A stretch of 54,841 nucleotides of DNA from Rhodanobacter sp. (GCA_004298015.1 SCSE01000014.1:1-54841), one strand, 5' to 3'. Positions 23,742 through 34,003 are shown, counted from the first letter of the stretch. A program made the numbers and translations. The notes: a model not told the origin generated them from the sequence alone.

Positions 23742-24797
23742 ATGTCTGACGCCCTTACCTACCGCGCCGCCGGCGTCGATATCGACGCTGGCAATGCCCT
23801 GGTCGAACGGATCAAGCCGCTCGTCAAACGTACTTTTCGTCCCGAGGTCATGGGGGGGCTCGGGGGCTTTGGCGGCTTGTTCGACCTCAGCGGGCGCTAC
23901 AAGGAGCCGGTGCTGGTCTCCGGCACCGATGGCGTCGGCACGAAGCTGAAGCTCGCGCACATGCTGGATCGCCATGACACGATCGGCATCGACCTGGTCG
24001 GCATGTGTGTCAACGATGTGCTGGTGCAAGGTGCCGAGCCGTTGTTTTTTCTCGACTATTTCGCCACCGGCAAGCTCGATGTGGATACCGCCGCCGCCGT
24101 GGTCGGCGGTATCGCCAAGGGCTGCGAACTGGCGGGTTGCGCGCTGATCGGTGGCGAAACCGCCGAAATGCCCGACATGTACCCACCGGGTGAATACGAT
24201 CTGGCCGGCTTTACCGTGGGCGCGGTGGAAAAGTCGCAGCTGCTCGGCGGCGCGTCGATCGTCGCTGGTGACGTGATTCTCGGTATCGCCTCCTCAGGCC
24301 CGCACTCCAATGGCTATTCGCTGATCCGGCGCATCCTCGAGCGCGCTGGCAGTCCGCTGGATCTGGACCTGGGCGGTACCCGCCTCGCCGACGCCTTGAT
24401 GGCGCCGACCACGATCTATGTGAAAGCCATGCTGGATTTGCTGCACACGCATGCCGCCCAAGACCCGGCAGAGGCTTCCGGCATCCACGGCATGGCCCAC
24501 ATCACCGGCGGCGGATTGAAGGAAAACATCATCCGCGTGGTGCCCCAAGACCTGGGCATTGCCCTGGATGCCTCGGCCATCGCGCTGCCGCCGGTGTTCG
24601 ACTGGCTGATGCGCGAGGGCCATGTCGCCCGCGAGGAAATGTGGCGCACCTTCAACTGCGGCATCGGCTTCACCGTGATCCTGCCGCAGCACGCCGTGTC
24701 GGCGGCCTCGGCCTTGCTGGAAAGGCACGGCCTGTCCAGCACCATTATCGGTGAGGTGGTGACGGCGTCGGGCGACGAGCGCGTGCGCATCAGCTGA
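23742..24797 (+). CDS. purM: Phosphoribosylformylglycinamidine cyclo-ligase PurM
   Basis: A 351-aa AIR synthetase, the fifth step of purine biosynthesis, which closes the imidazole ring using ATP. Recognisable segments: [20 protein letters not shown] at the start, [27 protein letters not shown] (substrate/ATP site), [42 protein letters not shown] and [16 protein letters not shown]. Length matches PurM. The ATG at 23742 starts the conserved region; an upstream in-frame extension is not homologous. purN follows after 35 bp, and DUF2066 is divergent, so the gap 23593-23741 carries both promoters. Confidence 0.97.
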   Translation: MSDALTYRAAGVDIDAGNALVERIKPLVKRTFRPEVMGGLGGFGGLFDLSGRYKEPVLVSGTDGVGTKLKLAHMLDRHDTIGIDLVGMCVNDVLVQGAEPLFFLDYFATGKLDVDTAAAVVGGIAKGCELAGCALIGGETAEMPDMYPPGEYDLAGFTVGAVEKSQLLGGASIVAGDVILGIASSGPHSNGYSLIRRILERAGSPLDLDLGGTRLADALMAPTTIYVKAMLDLLHTHAAQDPAEASGIHGMAHITGGGLKENIIRVVPQDLGIALDASAIALPPVFDWLMREGHVAREEMWRTFNCGIGFTVILPQHAVSAASALLERHGLSSTIIGEVVTASGDERVRIS

Positions 24798-24832
24798 ACA
24801 TCGCTTCCCGTCCTTAACGATTGCTCTTGATC

Positions 24833-25504
24833 ATGATGACTCAACCCGTGCGTGTCGCCGTGCTTGCGTCCGGCCGCGGCAGCAATCTGGCCGCCCTGCT
24901 GGAAGCCCGCAACCGCGGCGAACTGCCGGTGCAGTTCGTACTGGTGGCCAGTGACAGGGCCACTGCTGGCGCGTTGCGACTGGCCGAAGCGGCCGGCATT
25001 CCCACGCTGGCGCTTGCCCCCCGCAGCTATCCGGATCGCCGCGCCTTCGATCGGGAGCTGTTCGCGCGGATCGCCGACAGCGGCGCCGAACTGCTGGTGC
25101 TGGCAGGTTTCATGCGGATTCTCGATGGCGAGGTACTGGCACCGTGGATCGGTCGCATGATCAACATCCACCCCTCGCTGCTACCCAAATACCGGGGCTT
25201 GCACACCCATCGTCGTGCTCTGGAAGCCGGGGATCGGGAACACGGAGCCAGCGTGCATTTCGTCACCGCCGAACTGGATGGCGGCCCGGTGATTGCGCAA
25301 GCGCGCATGGCGATCCACCCGGGAGATGACGAAGACCGCCTGGCGCAGCGTCTGTTGTCGCACGAACACCGCTTGCTGCCCGCCGTGCTGGCCTTGCTGG
25401 CAACGCGCCGCCTGCAATGGAAAAACCAGGCACCCCAACTCGATGGGCAAGCCCTGACCACGCCACTGGTGCTCGGTGCGCAAGGCCTGCAGCACAGCGA
25501 GTGA
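24833..25504 (+). CDS. purN: Phosphoribosylglycinamide formyltransferase PurN
   Basis: A 223-aa GAR transformylase, the third step of purine synthesis, which transfers a formyl group from N10-formyltetrahydrofolate. Motifs: VLASGRGSNLAALLEA (phosphate loop), AGFMRIL, and the catalytic block NIHPSLLPKYRGLHTHRRALEAGDREHGASVHFV followed by LDGGPVI. The conserved Asn, His and Asp catalytic residues are present. Start ATG 24833 follows the purM stop by 35 bp; a second ATG three bases later is equivalent. The C-terminus past residue 190 is somewhat longer than in E. coli. Confidence 0.96.
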   Translation: MMTQPVRVAVLASGRGSNLAALLEARNRGELPVQFVLVASDRATAGALRLAEAAGIPTLALAPRSYPDRRAFDRELFARIADSGAELLVLAGFMRILDGEVLAPWIGRMINIHPSLLPKYRGLHTHRRALEAGDREHGASVHFVTAELDGGPVIAQARMAIHPGDDEDRLAQRLLSHEHRLLPAVLALLATRRLQWKNQAPQLDGQALTTPLVLGAQGLQHSE

Positions 25505-25539
25505 TACCCGGTTCAGCCCCCTCCCGGCAGACTCGGCGC

Positions 25540-26247
25540 ATGACTACCCGCCCCCTGCTTGCGTCGTTGTTCGGCCTTGGCTTGCTGCTCGCCGGCCAGC
25601 GCGTACTCGCCGCCCCCCTCAGCGATTTCACCGCCCGCTACGAAGTCACCCGCAACGGCTCGCCGATGGGCGCGGCGACCCTGAGCCTGCACGCCGAGGG
25701 GCATGGGGAGTGGGTCTTCAGCACCGATATCCAGGGCACCGCCGGGCTGGCCGCCCTGCTCGGCGCCAGCATCCGGCAGACCTCGCGATTTCGCTGGCTC
25801 GGCGATTTGCCCGAGGCGATCAGCTACGACTACCAGCTGAACGCGGCGATCAAGCACAAGCAGAGCCACTTGCAGGTCGACTGGTCGAAAAATCGGGTCA
25901 CCACCGTGGAAGGCAAGGAGCGTCACAGCTACCCGGCCAGCCCCGGCATCGTCGAGCGCAATACCACGCCACTGGCGCTGGGACTGGCCTTGCGTCGGGG
26001 CCGGCAACACATCACGCTGCCGGTCGCGGTGAAGCAGGAGGTACAGACCCAGACCTTCGCGGTGGTTGCCAGGGAGACCGTCAAGGTTCCGGCGGGAACC
26101 TTCCACGCCGAGCGGGTCGACCGCACCGATGCGGATCGCGGCTTCAGTGCCTGGTATGTCCCCGATCGCTACCCGGTGCCGGTGGAGTTGTCACAACACG
26201 ACGGCGGCACGCTGGTGATGAAGCTGGTCAGCTTCACCCAGCCCTGA
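25540..26247 (+). CDS. DUF3108 domain-containing exported protein
   Basis: A 235-aa protein with a signal peptide (PLLASLFGLGLLLAGQRVLA). DUF3108 features follow: FTARYEVTRNGSPMG near the start, repeated amphipathic strands, and FAVVARETVKVPAGTFHAERV, then WYVPDRYPVPVELSQHDGG. The family is predicted to form a periplasmic beta-barrel-like or lipid-binding fold. The gene follows purN closely (35 bp) on the same strand, an association seen in related genomes, and converges with the small membrane protein gene at 26266. Exact role unknown. Confidence 0.87.
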   Translation: MTTRPLLASLFGLGLLLAGQRVLAAPLSDFTARYEVTRNGSPMGAATLSLHAEGHGEWVFSTDIQGTAGLAALLGASIRQTSRFRWLGDLPEAISYDYQLNAAIKHKQSHLQVDWSKNRVTTVEGKERHSYPASPGIVERNTTPLALGLALRRGRQHITLPVAVKQEVQTQTFAVVARETVKVPAGTFHAERVDRTDADRGFSAWYVPDRYPVPVELSQHDGGTLVMKLVSFTQP

Positions 26248-26265
26248 TCACCCGACCATGAAGGC

Positions 26266-26589
26266 TCAGTCCCCGAGGTAGCGATCCAGCGTGTAGGCAT
26301 GCGCACGCAACCAGCGCCGGGCACGCGGCTGAACAAGCCCATAGGTATTGACCAGATAAGCCACCAACACGCCGAGCAACGTGGCAGCCACCTGAATCCA
26401 GCCGGTCGCATGACCCAGGTATGCCGCCATCAGGTCGCTACCCAGGAAACCCAGTCCAAACAACAGAAACGACGCGAGAGCTCCTTTTACCGTATTGCTG
26501 CGGCTCACCGCCTCGCGCCACAGACTCTGCCGGCGCGACAGTGGTACGGCCTGGAGCTCGGGAATGTTCTGCGATCGCCAGCAGGTCAC
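26266..26589 (-). CDS. Small two-helix membrane protein, hypothetical
   Basis: A 107-aa protein with two predicted membrane helices (VKGALASFLLFGLGFLGSDL and WIQVAATLLGVLVAYLVNTY) and a basic C-terminal tail. I do not recognise the family. The GTG start at 26589 is supported by AAGGAGG seven bases upstream, one of the best ribosome sites in the window; starting earlier would overlap murA. It lies 28 bp downstream of murA on the same strand, so it is probably translated from the ibaG-murA transcript. A role in cell-envelope synthesis is only suggested by that position. Confidence 0.7.
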   Translation of the reverse strand: MTCWRSQNIPELQAVPLSRRQSLWREAVSRSNTVKGALASFLLFGLGFLGSDLMAAYLGHATGWIQVAATLLGVLVAYLVNTYGLVQPRARRWLRAHAYTLDRYLGD

Positions 26590-26617
26590 GGGACGCCCTC
26601 CTTGCGTTGATGCGGCC

Positions 26618-27886
<1,269 letters not shown>

Positions 27887-27917
27887 TCAATCAAACGGTA
27901 AGGTGCGGCCGCGGCTG

Positions 27918-28157
27918 TCAAGGACGGGGAGCCACTTCCTCGGGGGTCAGGGTTTTCAGGGCCAGTGCGTGAATCGCACCACCCATCAACTCGCCCAGCG
28001 TGGCGTACACCAGCCGATGCCGCGCCAGCGGCAGCTTGCCGGCAAACTGGCTGGCGATCACGGTGGCCTCGAAGTGCACGCCATCAGCGCCGCTGACCTC
28101 GGCCTGCGCGCCGGGCAGCCCCTGTTCAATCATTGCCTGGATGCGGCTTGAGTCCAT
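27918..28157 (-). CDS. ibaG: BolA/IbaG-family protein
   Basis: A 79-aa BolA-like protein in the position of E. coli ibaG (yrbA), directly upstream of murA. BolA-fold features: an N-terminal helix (RIQAMIEQGLPGAQAEV), then the strand DGVHFEATVIAS, LARHRLVYATLGELMGGAIHAL, and a C-terminal LKTLTPEEV. Family members bind monothiol glutaredoxins and iron-sulfur clusters. The ATG at 28157 gives an N-terminus aligned with IbaG; an ATG five codons earlier is possible. The mla genes that precede ibaG in E. coli are not in this position here. Confidence 0.9.
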   Translation of the reverse strand: MDSSRIQAMIEQGLPGAQAEVSGADGVHFEATVIASQFAGKLPLARHRLVYATLGELMGGAIHALALKTLTPEEVAPRP

Positions 28158-28240
28158 CGATAACGGGTCCATGGGAGCTGGGTCGACGATTCGTCGCGGA
28201 TTCCGGGGCTTTGCGAATCCAACGCATCGACTTATGACGC

Positions 28241-28246
28241 TAAAAT
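28241..28246 (+). promoter_or_regulatory. Possible -10 element for the kdsD operon
   Basis: TAAAAT lies 115 bp upstream of the kdsD start, in the 203-bp gap shared with the divergent ibaG-murA genes. It is one of very few AT-rich hexamers there. No convincing -35 hexamer sits at the right distance, so this is a weak call. Confidence 0.3.
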
Positions 28247-28360
28247 ACGAATGTGCCATGGTAATGGAAATTCGCTGGCACAGAAACGACGGTGAGGCCG
28301 GACGGGTCTCCCGTCCCGGCCTTGCGCCCCCGGTCCCTGTTCAACCTTGCCCGAGATCCC

Positions 28361-29371
28361 ATGAACGCACGTATCGTCCCGCCTGCCGCCCCCGCACTGG
28401 ACCCGGATGCCATCGTGGGCAGCGCGCGCGCCGTGATCAGCACCGAAGCCAAGGCGATTCACGCCCTGGAGTCGCGGATCGACGCCGGGTTTGTCGAAGC
28501 CTGCCGCCTGATCCTGGCCTGCAAGGGGCGGGTGATCGTCAGCGGCATGGGCAAATCCGGCCACGTGGCACGCAAGATCGCCGCCACCCTTGCCTCGACC
28601 GGCACCCCGGCGTTTTTCGTGCACCCGGGCGAAGCCAGCCATGGCGACCTGGGCATGATCCAGCCGATGGACGTGGTGCTGGCGCTGTCCTATTCCGGCG
28701 AGACCGACGAGTTGCTGTTCATTCTGCCGGTGATCAAGCGCCAGGGCATTCCATTGATCGCGATTACCGGCAAACCCGGCTCGTCGCTGGCCAGCCAGGC
28801 CGATGTGCACCTGGACGGCAGCATTTCCAGCGAAGCCTGCCCGCTCGGACTGGCGCCGACTACCAGCACCACGGTCGCGCTGGTACTTGGCGATGCGCTG
28901 GCGATCGCCCTGCTCGAAGCGCGTGGATTCACCGCGGACGATTTCGCCCGCTCGCATCCCGCCGGCAGCCTGGGCCGGCGACTGCTGTTGCGCATCAGCG
29001 ACCTGATGCACACCGGCGACAACATCCCCAAGGTGCCCCCGGAGGCGAGCCTGACCGGCGCACTGGTCGAAATGACCCGCAAGCACCTGGGCATGACCGC
29101 CGTGGTCGACGACCGAAAACGCCTGCTCGGCGTGTTTACCGATGGCGACCTTCGCCGCGCGCTCGACGACCAGGACGTGGATCTGCGCAGCGCCCGCGTG
29201 GCCGACTTGATGACCCGTGGCCCGAAAACGATCGGCGCCGACAAACTGGCCGCTGAAGCGGCCCAGCTGATGGAAAAGCACCAGATTCAGGCCTTGCTGG
29301 TCGTCGACGACGAACAGCACGTGGTCGGCGCACTGAACATTCATGATCTGCTACGTGCCCGCGTGGTGTGA
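28361..29371 (+). CDS. kdsD: Arabinose-5-phosphate isomerase KdsD
   Basis: A 336-aa enzyme interconverting D-ribulose 5-phosphate and D-arabinose 5-phosphate, the entry step of Kdo synthesis for lipopolysaccharide. An N-terminal SIS domain (about 45-190; SGMGKSGHVARKIAATLASTGTPAFFVHPGEASHGDLGM in parts, then LSYSGETDELL) is followed by two CBS domains (about 215-330; VFTDGDLRRAL and LLVVDDEQHVVGALNIHDLL). It is the first gene of kdsD-kdsC-lptC-lptA-lptB and reads away from ibaG-murA. The ATG at 28361 starts a typical N-terminus. Together with kdsC it commits carbon to the LPS inner core. Confidence 0.96.
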   Translation: MNARIVPPAAPALDPDAIVGSARAVISTEAKAIHALESRIDAGFVEACRLILACKGRVIVSGMGKSGHVARKIAATLASTGTPAFFVHPGEASHGDLGMIQPMDVVLALSYSGETDELLFILPVIKRQGIPLIAITGKPGSSLASQADVHLDGSISSEACPLGLAPTTSTTVALVLGDALAIALLEARGFTADDFARSHPAGSLGRRLLLRISDLMHTGDNIPKVPPEASLTGALVEMTRKHLGMTAVVDDRKRLLGVFTDGDLRRALDDQDVDLRSARVADLMTRGPKTIGADKLAAEAAQLMEKHQIQALLVVDDEQHVVGALNIHDLLRARVV

Positions 29372-29498
29372 TACGGCCGTCGTGGGTATCAGGTCGGTTG
29401 GCGAGTCTCCCGACTCACGCGCGCCACATGCCTTGCAAAGACGTCATCGATTTCGCCGACATCCCACCCCTACCCCACCCACCGAACTGTTTCGAACC

Positions 29499-30047
29499 GT
29501 GACCTCCAACTATCTCGCCAACCTGCCTGCCGACATCCTTGAGCGCGCCGCGAAAATTCGCCTTGCGGTCTTCGACGTGGACGGCACCTTGACCGACGGC
29601 CGACTGTGGTACGGCGAGGACGGGCGCGAGACCAGGGTATTCCACGTGCACGACGGGCTTGGCCTGAAACGGCTGCAGGCGCACGGCGTGCAAGTCGCCC
29701 TGATCACCGCCCGAATCAGTCATCCGGTGGCCGTGCGCGCCGAGGAGCTGGACATCGCCCATGTCTACCAGGGCCAGAGCGACAAGCGGGCATGCCTGCT
29801 GGAACTGCTCGACGCGCTCCAGCTCACCCCTGAGCAGGCCGCCTTCGTGGGTGACGATTTGCCCGATCTCGCGCCGATGCGTTTCGTCGGACTCGCCGTG
29901 GCGGTAGCCAATGCGCACCCCTGGGTGGCCGAGCAGGCACACTGGCAAACCCTGCAGCGTGGCGGCATGGGCGCCGCTCGCGAGGCTTGCGACCTGATCC
30001 TGCTGGCGCAGGGCAAGGACGATGACGAACGGAAGCACTGGTCGTGA
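29499..30047 (+). CDS. kdsC: 3-deoxy-D-manno-octulosonate 8-phosphate phosphatase KdsC
   Basis: A 182-aa haloacid-dehalogenase-superfamily phosphatase that removes phosphate from Kdo-8-P. It is a cap-less C0-type HAD, normally a tetramer. Motif I is LAVFDVDGTLTDG (Asp nucleophile), motif II is LITAR, and motif III/IV is VYQGQSDKRACL with FVGDDLPDLAPM. The GTG start at 29499 gives the usual length; earlier in-frame codons would run back into kdsD with unrelated sequence. It lies 127 bp after kdsD, a somewhat large gap, and 31 bp before lptC. Confidence 0.94.
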   Translation: MTSNYLANLPADILERAAKIRLAVFDVDGTLTDGRLWYGEDGRETRVFHVHDGLGLKRLQAHGVQVALITARISHPVAVRAEELDIAHVYQGQSDKRACLLELLDALQLTPEQAAFVGDDLPDLAPMRFVGLAVAVANAHPWVAEQAHWQTLQRGGMGAAREACDLILLAQGKDDDERKHWS

Positions 30048-30078
30048 GCGGCACCATGCCGGCATCGGCGCTCGACGC

Positions 30079-30708
30079 ATGACGTCCGTAGAGACTCGGG
30101 CAGGCCTCTCACCCGGGCGATGGCTGCGCGATCGGCGCCTGCCGGTGGCGATCATCACGCTGGCGGTTGCCGGCGGGGTCGCCCAACTGCTGCTGTGGTG
30201 GCTCGGGCCAACACCCAGCCGGCGCGATGTGGTCGGCCCGCCGCGCTCGGCCTATACGCTGACGGATGCACAGGTGACCGAATACAACCGGCTTGGCCAG
30301 CCCAGCTTCAAGCTGCAATCGCCACATATCGAACGCCGGGAAGGCGATGATTCGCTGTACCTCAATGCACCGACCTTCCAGCTTCCGTCGAATCAGCCTG
30401 GCATCCCGGACTGGCAGGGGCAGTCGCTGTACGGCTGGGTCAACAACAACGGCACCCTGCTGAAATTGCAGGGACCGGTCTACATGCATCGCCCCGCTTT
30501 CGACCACACGCTCGCGTCGCAGATGCATACCGCCGACGTCACCTTCTGGCCCAAGCAGAACCGCCTGGTCACCGCGGCCCCGGCACAGATCATCAGGGGA
30601 GCCTCTACAATCAGCGGCATCGGCATGCGTGCCAATCTCAATGACAAACACCTGGAGCTGCTCGATGACGTCCATGCCACGTTCCCGCCGCATCGGCCCG
30701 GGCGCTAA
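30079..30708 (+). CDS. lptC: LPS export ABC transporter periplasmic protein LptC
   Basis: A 209-aa bitopic membrane protein that passes lipopolysaccharide from the LptBFG extractor to LptA. One N-terminal membrane helix (VAIITLAVAGGVAQLLLWWL, about residues 24-43) is followed by a periplasmic beta-jellyroll domain of repeated short strands (YTLTDAQVTEYNRLGQPSFKL at its start). The ATG at 30079 gives the standard topology. lptA begins inside its last codons (44-bp overlap) in another frame, indicating tight coupling. Confidence 0.91.
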   Translation: MTSVETRAGLSPGRWLRDRRLPVAIITLAVAGGVAQLLLWWLGPTPSRRDVVGPPRSAYTLTDAQVTEYNRLGQPSFKLQSPHIERREGDDSLYLNAPTFQLPSNQPGIPDWQGQSLYGWVNNNGTLLKLQGPVYMHRPAFDHTLASQMHTADVTFWPKQNRLVTAAPAQIIRGASTISGIGMRANLNDKHLELLDDVHATFPPHRPGR

Positions 30709-31231
30709 GTGCGCCCTGCTGGTCCTGGGCCTGCTCGCCATCGGCCCGGGCTTTGCCAGGAGCAGCGACCGTGAGCAGCCGATGCAGGTCAATGCACAGC
30801 ATTTCGACGGCTTCCAGAAGCCCAACAGCACCAGCACCTTGACCGGCAAGGTCAGTATCACCCAGGGCACACTGAAGGCGACCGGGAGCGTGGCCAAGGT
30901 CCACTTCGACGGCGACAGCCAGATCAACCGCGTCGTCATCACCGGCAGCCCGGCCCATATCCAGCAACTGGACGACAACGGCAACCTGATGACCGGCGCT
31001 GCCGACAGCATCGACTACAACAACATCAAGCAGATCGCCGTGCTTTCGGGCCATGCGACGGTCAAGCAGAAGGGTCGCGGTGCAGCGAGCGGTGACACGC
31101 TCACCTACAACACCCAGACCAGCCAGATGACCGGCGAAAGCAACGGCGACGGGCTGGTCCACATGACTTTCCAGCCCAAACCGAAGCCCGCGGCGGCCAA
31201 ATCACCGGCGCCGGCCAAGGGACAACCGTAA
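30665..31231 (+). CDS. lptA: LPS transport periplasmic protein LptA
   Basis: A 188-aa periplasmic protein that builds the LPS bridge to the outer membrane. A signal peptide (KCALLVLGLLAIGPGFARS) leads into the OstA/LptA beta-jellyroll: QPMQVNAQHFDGFQKPNST, LTGKVSITQGTLKATG, DSIDYNNIKQIAVLSGHATVKQ and the C-terminal GDTLTYNTQTSQMTGES. A lysine/proline/alanine-rich tail ends the protein. The start overlaps lptC by 44 bp; a second ATG three codons on is possible. lptB follows after only three bases. Confidence 0.93.
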   Translation: MTSMPRSRRIGPGAKCALLVLGLLAIGPGFARSSDREQPMQVNAQHFDGFQKPNSTSTLTGKVSITQGTLKATGSVAKVHFDGDSQINRVVITGSPAHIQQLDDNGNLMTGAADSIDYNNIKQIAVLSGHATVKQKGRGAASGDTLTYNTQTSQMTGESNGDGLVHMTFQPKPKPAAAKSPAPAKGQP

Positions 31232-31234
31232 CCC

Positions 31235-31954
31235 ATGCTCTCCGCCGAAGGTCTGCAGAAAAGCTTCAAATCGCGCCAGGTGGTGCGTGATTTCGGTTTC
31301 TCGATCCGCGAGGGTGAAGTGGTCGGCCTGCTTGGTCCCAACGGGGCCGGCAAGACCACCTGTTTCTACATGGTGGTGGGGCTGGTCGAAGCCGATGCCG
31401 GTCGTATCCAGCTTGACAAGCAGGACATCACCGGCCTGCCGATGCACGCGCGGGCGCGCCTGGGTATCGGCTATCTGCCGCAGGAAGCCTCCGTGTTCCG
31501 CCGGCTCAGCGTGGCCGACAACATCATGGCGGTGCTGGAACTGCGTGACGGTCTCAATGCACAGCAACGCCGCAGCGAACAGGAAAGCCTGCTCGACGAG
31601 CTGAAGATCGCCCATATCGCCGGGCAAAAGGGCATCAGCCTGTCCGGCGGTGAGCGCCGCCGGGTGGAAATCGCTCGCGCCCTGGCGGCACACCCACGCT
31701 ATATGCTGCTGGATGAGCCCTTTGCCGGCGTCGATCCGATTTCGGTCGGCGAGATCCAGCGCATCGTGCGCCACCTCAAGGAGCGCGGCATCGGCGTGCT
31801 GATCACCGATCACAACGTGCGTGAGACCCTGGGTATCTGCGACCGTGCCTATATCCTCAGCGACGGCGAGGTGCTTGCCCGCGGCACGCCCGCACACATT
31901 CTCGCCGATGAGCGGGTGCGCGAGGTCTATCTGGGCCGTGAATTTCGCCTCTGA
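31235..31954 (+). CDS. lptB: LPS export ABC transporter ATP-binding protein LptB
   Basis: A 239-aa ATPase that powers LPS extraction from the inner membrane with LptF and LptG (not in this window). Motifs: Walker [10 protein letters not shown]-loop [10 protein letters not shown], signature [16 protein letters not shown], Walker [14 protein letters not shown] and switch His in ITDHNVRET. These are the LptB forms of the ABC motifs. Start ATG 31235 lies three bases after the lptA stop. rpoN follows after about 100 bp on the same strand, as in E. coli. Confidence 0.97.
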   Translation: MLSAEGLQKSFKSRQVVRDFGFSIREGEVVGLLGPNGAGKTTCFYMVVGLVEADAGRIQLDKQDITGLPMHARARLGIGYLPQEASVFRRLSVADNIMAVLELRDGLNAQQRRSEQESLLDELKIAHIAGQKGISLSGGERRRVEIARALAAHPRYMLLDEPFAGVDPISVGEIQRIVRHLKERGIGVLITDHNVRETLGICDRAYILSDGEVLARGTPAHILADERVREVYLGREFRL

Positions 31955-32056
31955 TGGCACGCAGCGGCGCCCGGGAATGATGACGGTTCTTGCAGGCTAT
32001 GGCTGCCGCGGCAGGCACGCGCTAGGATGTCCGCAAGCTTCCTCGACCCGGTTGGC

Positions 32057-33520
32057 ATGAAACCCGCATTACAGTTTCGCCTCCATCAGCAACTGACCCT
32101 GACGCCGCAACTGCAGCAGGCGATCAAGTTATTGCAGCTGTCGCAACTGGAGCTCGAGGCCGAACTGCGTCTGATTGCCGAGGGCAACCCGTTACTGGAA
32201 TTCGCCGAAGAAAGCGAAGATCTCGAAACGCTCGACGAGGAGACCGCAGAAACGGAGTACGTGTCCACCGACACCAGCGCCGCCAGTGGTAGCGAAAACG
32301 ACGAAAGCGAGACCACCGACTGGGCCGATCGCGGCGGCGTCTCCGAAGCCCCGATGGACTTCTCCAGCCAAACCGGCAGTGTCAGCGGCGCCGGCTCGCG
32401 CGGCGATGACGACTTCGAGCCGCAGAACGCCGCACCCGAGACCCTGCAGCAGCACCTGCTGTGGCAACTCAACCTGAGTTCGTTCGACCCGCGCCAGCGG
32501 GCCATCGCCACAGTGTTGATCGATGCGCTGAATGCCGCCGGCTACCTGATCGAGGGACTGGATGCGATTCTCGCCGCGTTGCCGGCCGATCTGATGGCAA
32601 GCATCGACGATGTCGATCAGGTGCGGCGGCAATTGCAGGGGTTCGACCCGGTCGGTGTAGGCAGCCTGGATTTGCGCGACTGTCTGCGGGTGCAACTTGA
32701 GCAGTTCGATCCGGACACCCCGCAACGTGACCTGGCACTGCGCATCATCGAAACCGAGCTGGAGCTGCTCGCGCGCAACGACATCGTCCGTATCGCGCGA
32801 CGCCTGCGTGCCAGCGATGACGATGTCGCCGCTGCCGCCGTGCTGATCCGCAGCCTCGATCCGCGTCCCGGTGCCGCGCTCGATACCACACCGGTGGAAT
32901 ATGTCGCGCCGGATGTCTATGCCGTGCGCGATGGCAGCCGCTGGCGGGTCAGCCTGAACGCCGATTGCCAGCCTCGGCTGGGGCTGAACCAGCACTACTG
33001 TGGACTGATCGCCAAGGCCCGTGGCGAGGACGCCAGCTGGATGCGCGGCCAGTTGCAGGAGGCGCGGTGGTTGATCAAGAGTCTGGAGTCGCGTGCCGAA
33101 ACCCTGCTCAAGGTCGCCGATGCCATCGTGCGTCGACAAAGCGCCTTTCTCGATTACGGCCCCGAAGCGATGCATCCGCTGGTTCTGCGTGAAGTAGCGG
33201 AAGAGGTCGGCATGCACGAGTCGACGATTTCACGTGTCACCACGCGCAAATACATGCATACCCCGCGGGGTACCTTCGAATTGAAGTATTTTTTCTCCAG
33301 CGGCGTCTCCACCGAGGATGGTGGGAGCGCATCGGCCACCGCCATCCAGGCGATGCTGCGCAAGCTGGTCGACAGCGAAGATGTGCGCAAACCGCTGTCG
33401 GACCAGGCGATCGCCGAGGAACTTCGGCGCAAAGGCATCCAGGTGGCGCGCCGCACCGTCGCCAAGTACCGCGAGTGCCTGCGTATCCCAAGCTCCAGTG
33501 AACGGCAGCGTGCCTGCTGA
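32057..33520 (+). CDS. rpoN: RNA polymerase sigma-54 factor RpoN
   Basis: A 487-aa sigma-54 factor that directs transcription from -24/-12 promoters with AAA+ activators. The glutamine- and leucine-rich region I begins at the N-terminus (LQFRLHQQLTLTPQLQQAIKL), followed by an acidic region II (about 55-120) that is long here. A core-binding domain comes next, then the helix-turn-helix and the RpoN box ARRTVAKYRE near the C-terminus. ATG 32057 was chosen because the family starts with MKP-like residues right before region I. The order lptB-rpoN-hpf is conserved in gammaproteobacteria. Confidence 0.97.
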   Translation: MKPALQFRLHQQLTLTPQLQQAIKLLQLSQLELEAELRLIAEGNPLLEFAEESEDLETLDEETAETEYVSTDTSAASGSENDESETTDWADRGGVSEAPMDFSSQTGSVSGAGSRGDDDFEPQNAAPETLQQHLLWQLNLSSFDPRQRAIATVLIDALNAAGYLIEGLDAILAALPADLMASIDDVDQVRRQLQGFDPVGVGSLDLRDCLRVQLEQFDPDTPQRDLALRIIETELELLARNDIVRIARRLRASDDDVAAAAVLIRSLDPRPGAALDTTPVEYVAPDVYAVRDGSRWRVSLNADCQPRLGLNQHYCGLIAKARGEDASWMRGQLQEARWLIKSLESRAETLLKVADAIVRRQSAFLDYGPEAMHPLVLREVAEEVGMHESTISRVTTRKYMHTPRGTFELKYFFSSGVSTEDGGSASATAIQAMLRKLVDSEDVRKPLSDQAIAEELRRKGIQVARRTVAKYRECLRIPSSSERQRAC

Positions 33521-33591
33521 GCCACAACCTAACCCGAGGGAGGGAACTTGAGGCACCCAAAAAGCGTCCATTCTCCAAGAGTCTTGATCCA

Positions 33592-33642
33592 CGAATCGCA
33601 TCGCCGTCAGTGATGCGATTCGAACCCGCCGCCCAAGGCGGC
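33592..33642 (+). promoter_or_regulatory. Tandem hairpins in the hpf leader
   Basis: CGAATCGCATC (33592-33602) pairs perfectly with GATGCGATTCG (33612-33622) around a 9-base loop. GCCGCC (33628-33633) pairs with GGCGGC (33637-33642) around CAA. The two stems lie in the 145-bp gap after rpoN, ending about 10 bp before the AAAGGAGG ribosome site of hpf. No T-run follows, so they look more like a structured leader or processing site than a terminator. Confidence 0.55.
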
Positions 33643-33665
33643 TGTACCATCAAAGGAGGCGCACC

Positions 33666-33989
33666 ATGCAATTCCAGCTCAGCGGCCAGCATCTTGAGAT
33701 CACCCAGGCGCTCCGCGACCACGCGACCGCCAGACTCGACCGCCTCACCCGCCTCGACGACAAGCTGATAAGCCTCGCTATCGTCTTGTCGGTCGACAAA
33801 TTGCAGCAGTGCGCCGAAGGCACGCTGGGCGTCAACGGCACCACCTTGCACGCCGAGGCCAACGAGGCGGACATGTACGTCTCCATCGACGTGGTATTCG
33901 ACAAGCTGGTCAACCAGCTGCGCAAACACCGCGAAAAAATCAGCGACAAGCACCAACGCGAAGTTCGCCAGGAGCGCCTGTACGGCTGA
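33666..33989 (+). CDS. hpf: Ribosome hibernation promoting factor (HPF short form)
   Basis: A 107-aa short HPF/YfiA-family protein that binds the 30S decoding centre and promotes ribosome dimerisation in stationary phase. The beta-alpha-beta-beta-beta-alpha fold is readable: MQFQLSGQHLEITQALRDHA, then AIVLSVDK, then LHAEANEADMYVSIDVVFDKLVNQLRKHREK with a basic C-terminus. A very strong ribosome site (AAAGGAGG) precedes the ATG, fitting high expression. It follows rpoN, as in E. coli, but has its own structured leader and is followed by a terminator. Confidence 0.95.
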   Translation: MQFQLSGQHLEITQALRDHATARLDRLTRLDDKLISLAIVLSVDKLQQCAEGTLGVNGTTLHAEANEADMYVSIDVVFDKLVNQLRKHREKISDKHQREVRQERLYG

Positions 33990-34003
33990 CGCACCGCCAC
34001 CGA

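Noticed and set aside
33612..33650. A tRNA T-arm-like string (GGTTCGAATC on the minus strand)
   Set aside because: No acceptor, D or anticodon arm can be built around it. The bases are explained by the 11-bp hairpin upstream of hpf.
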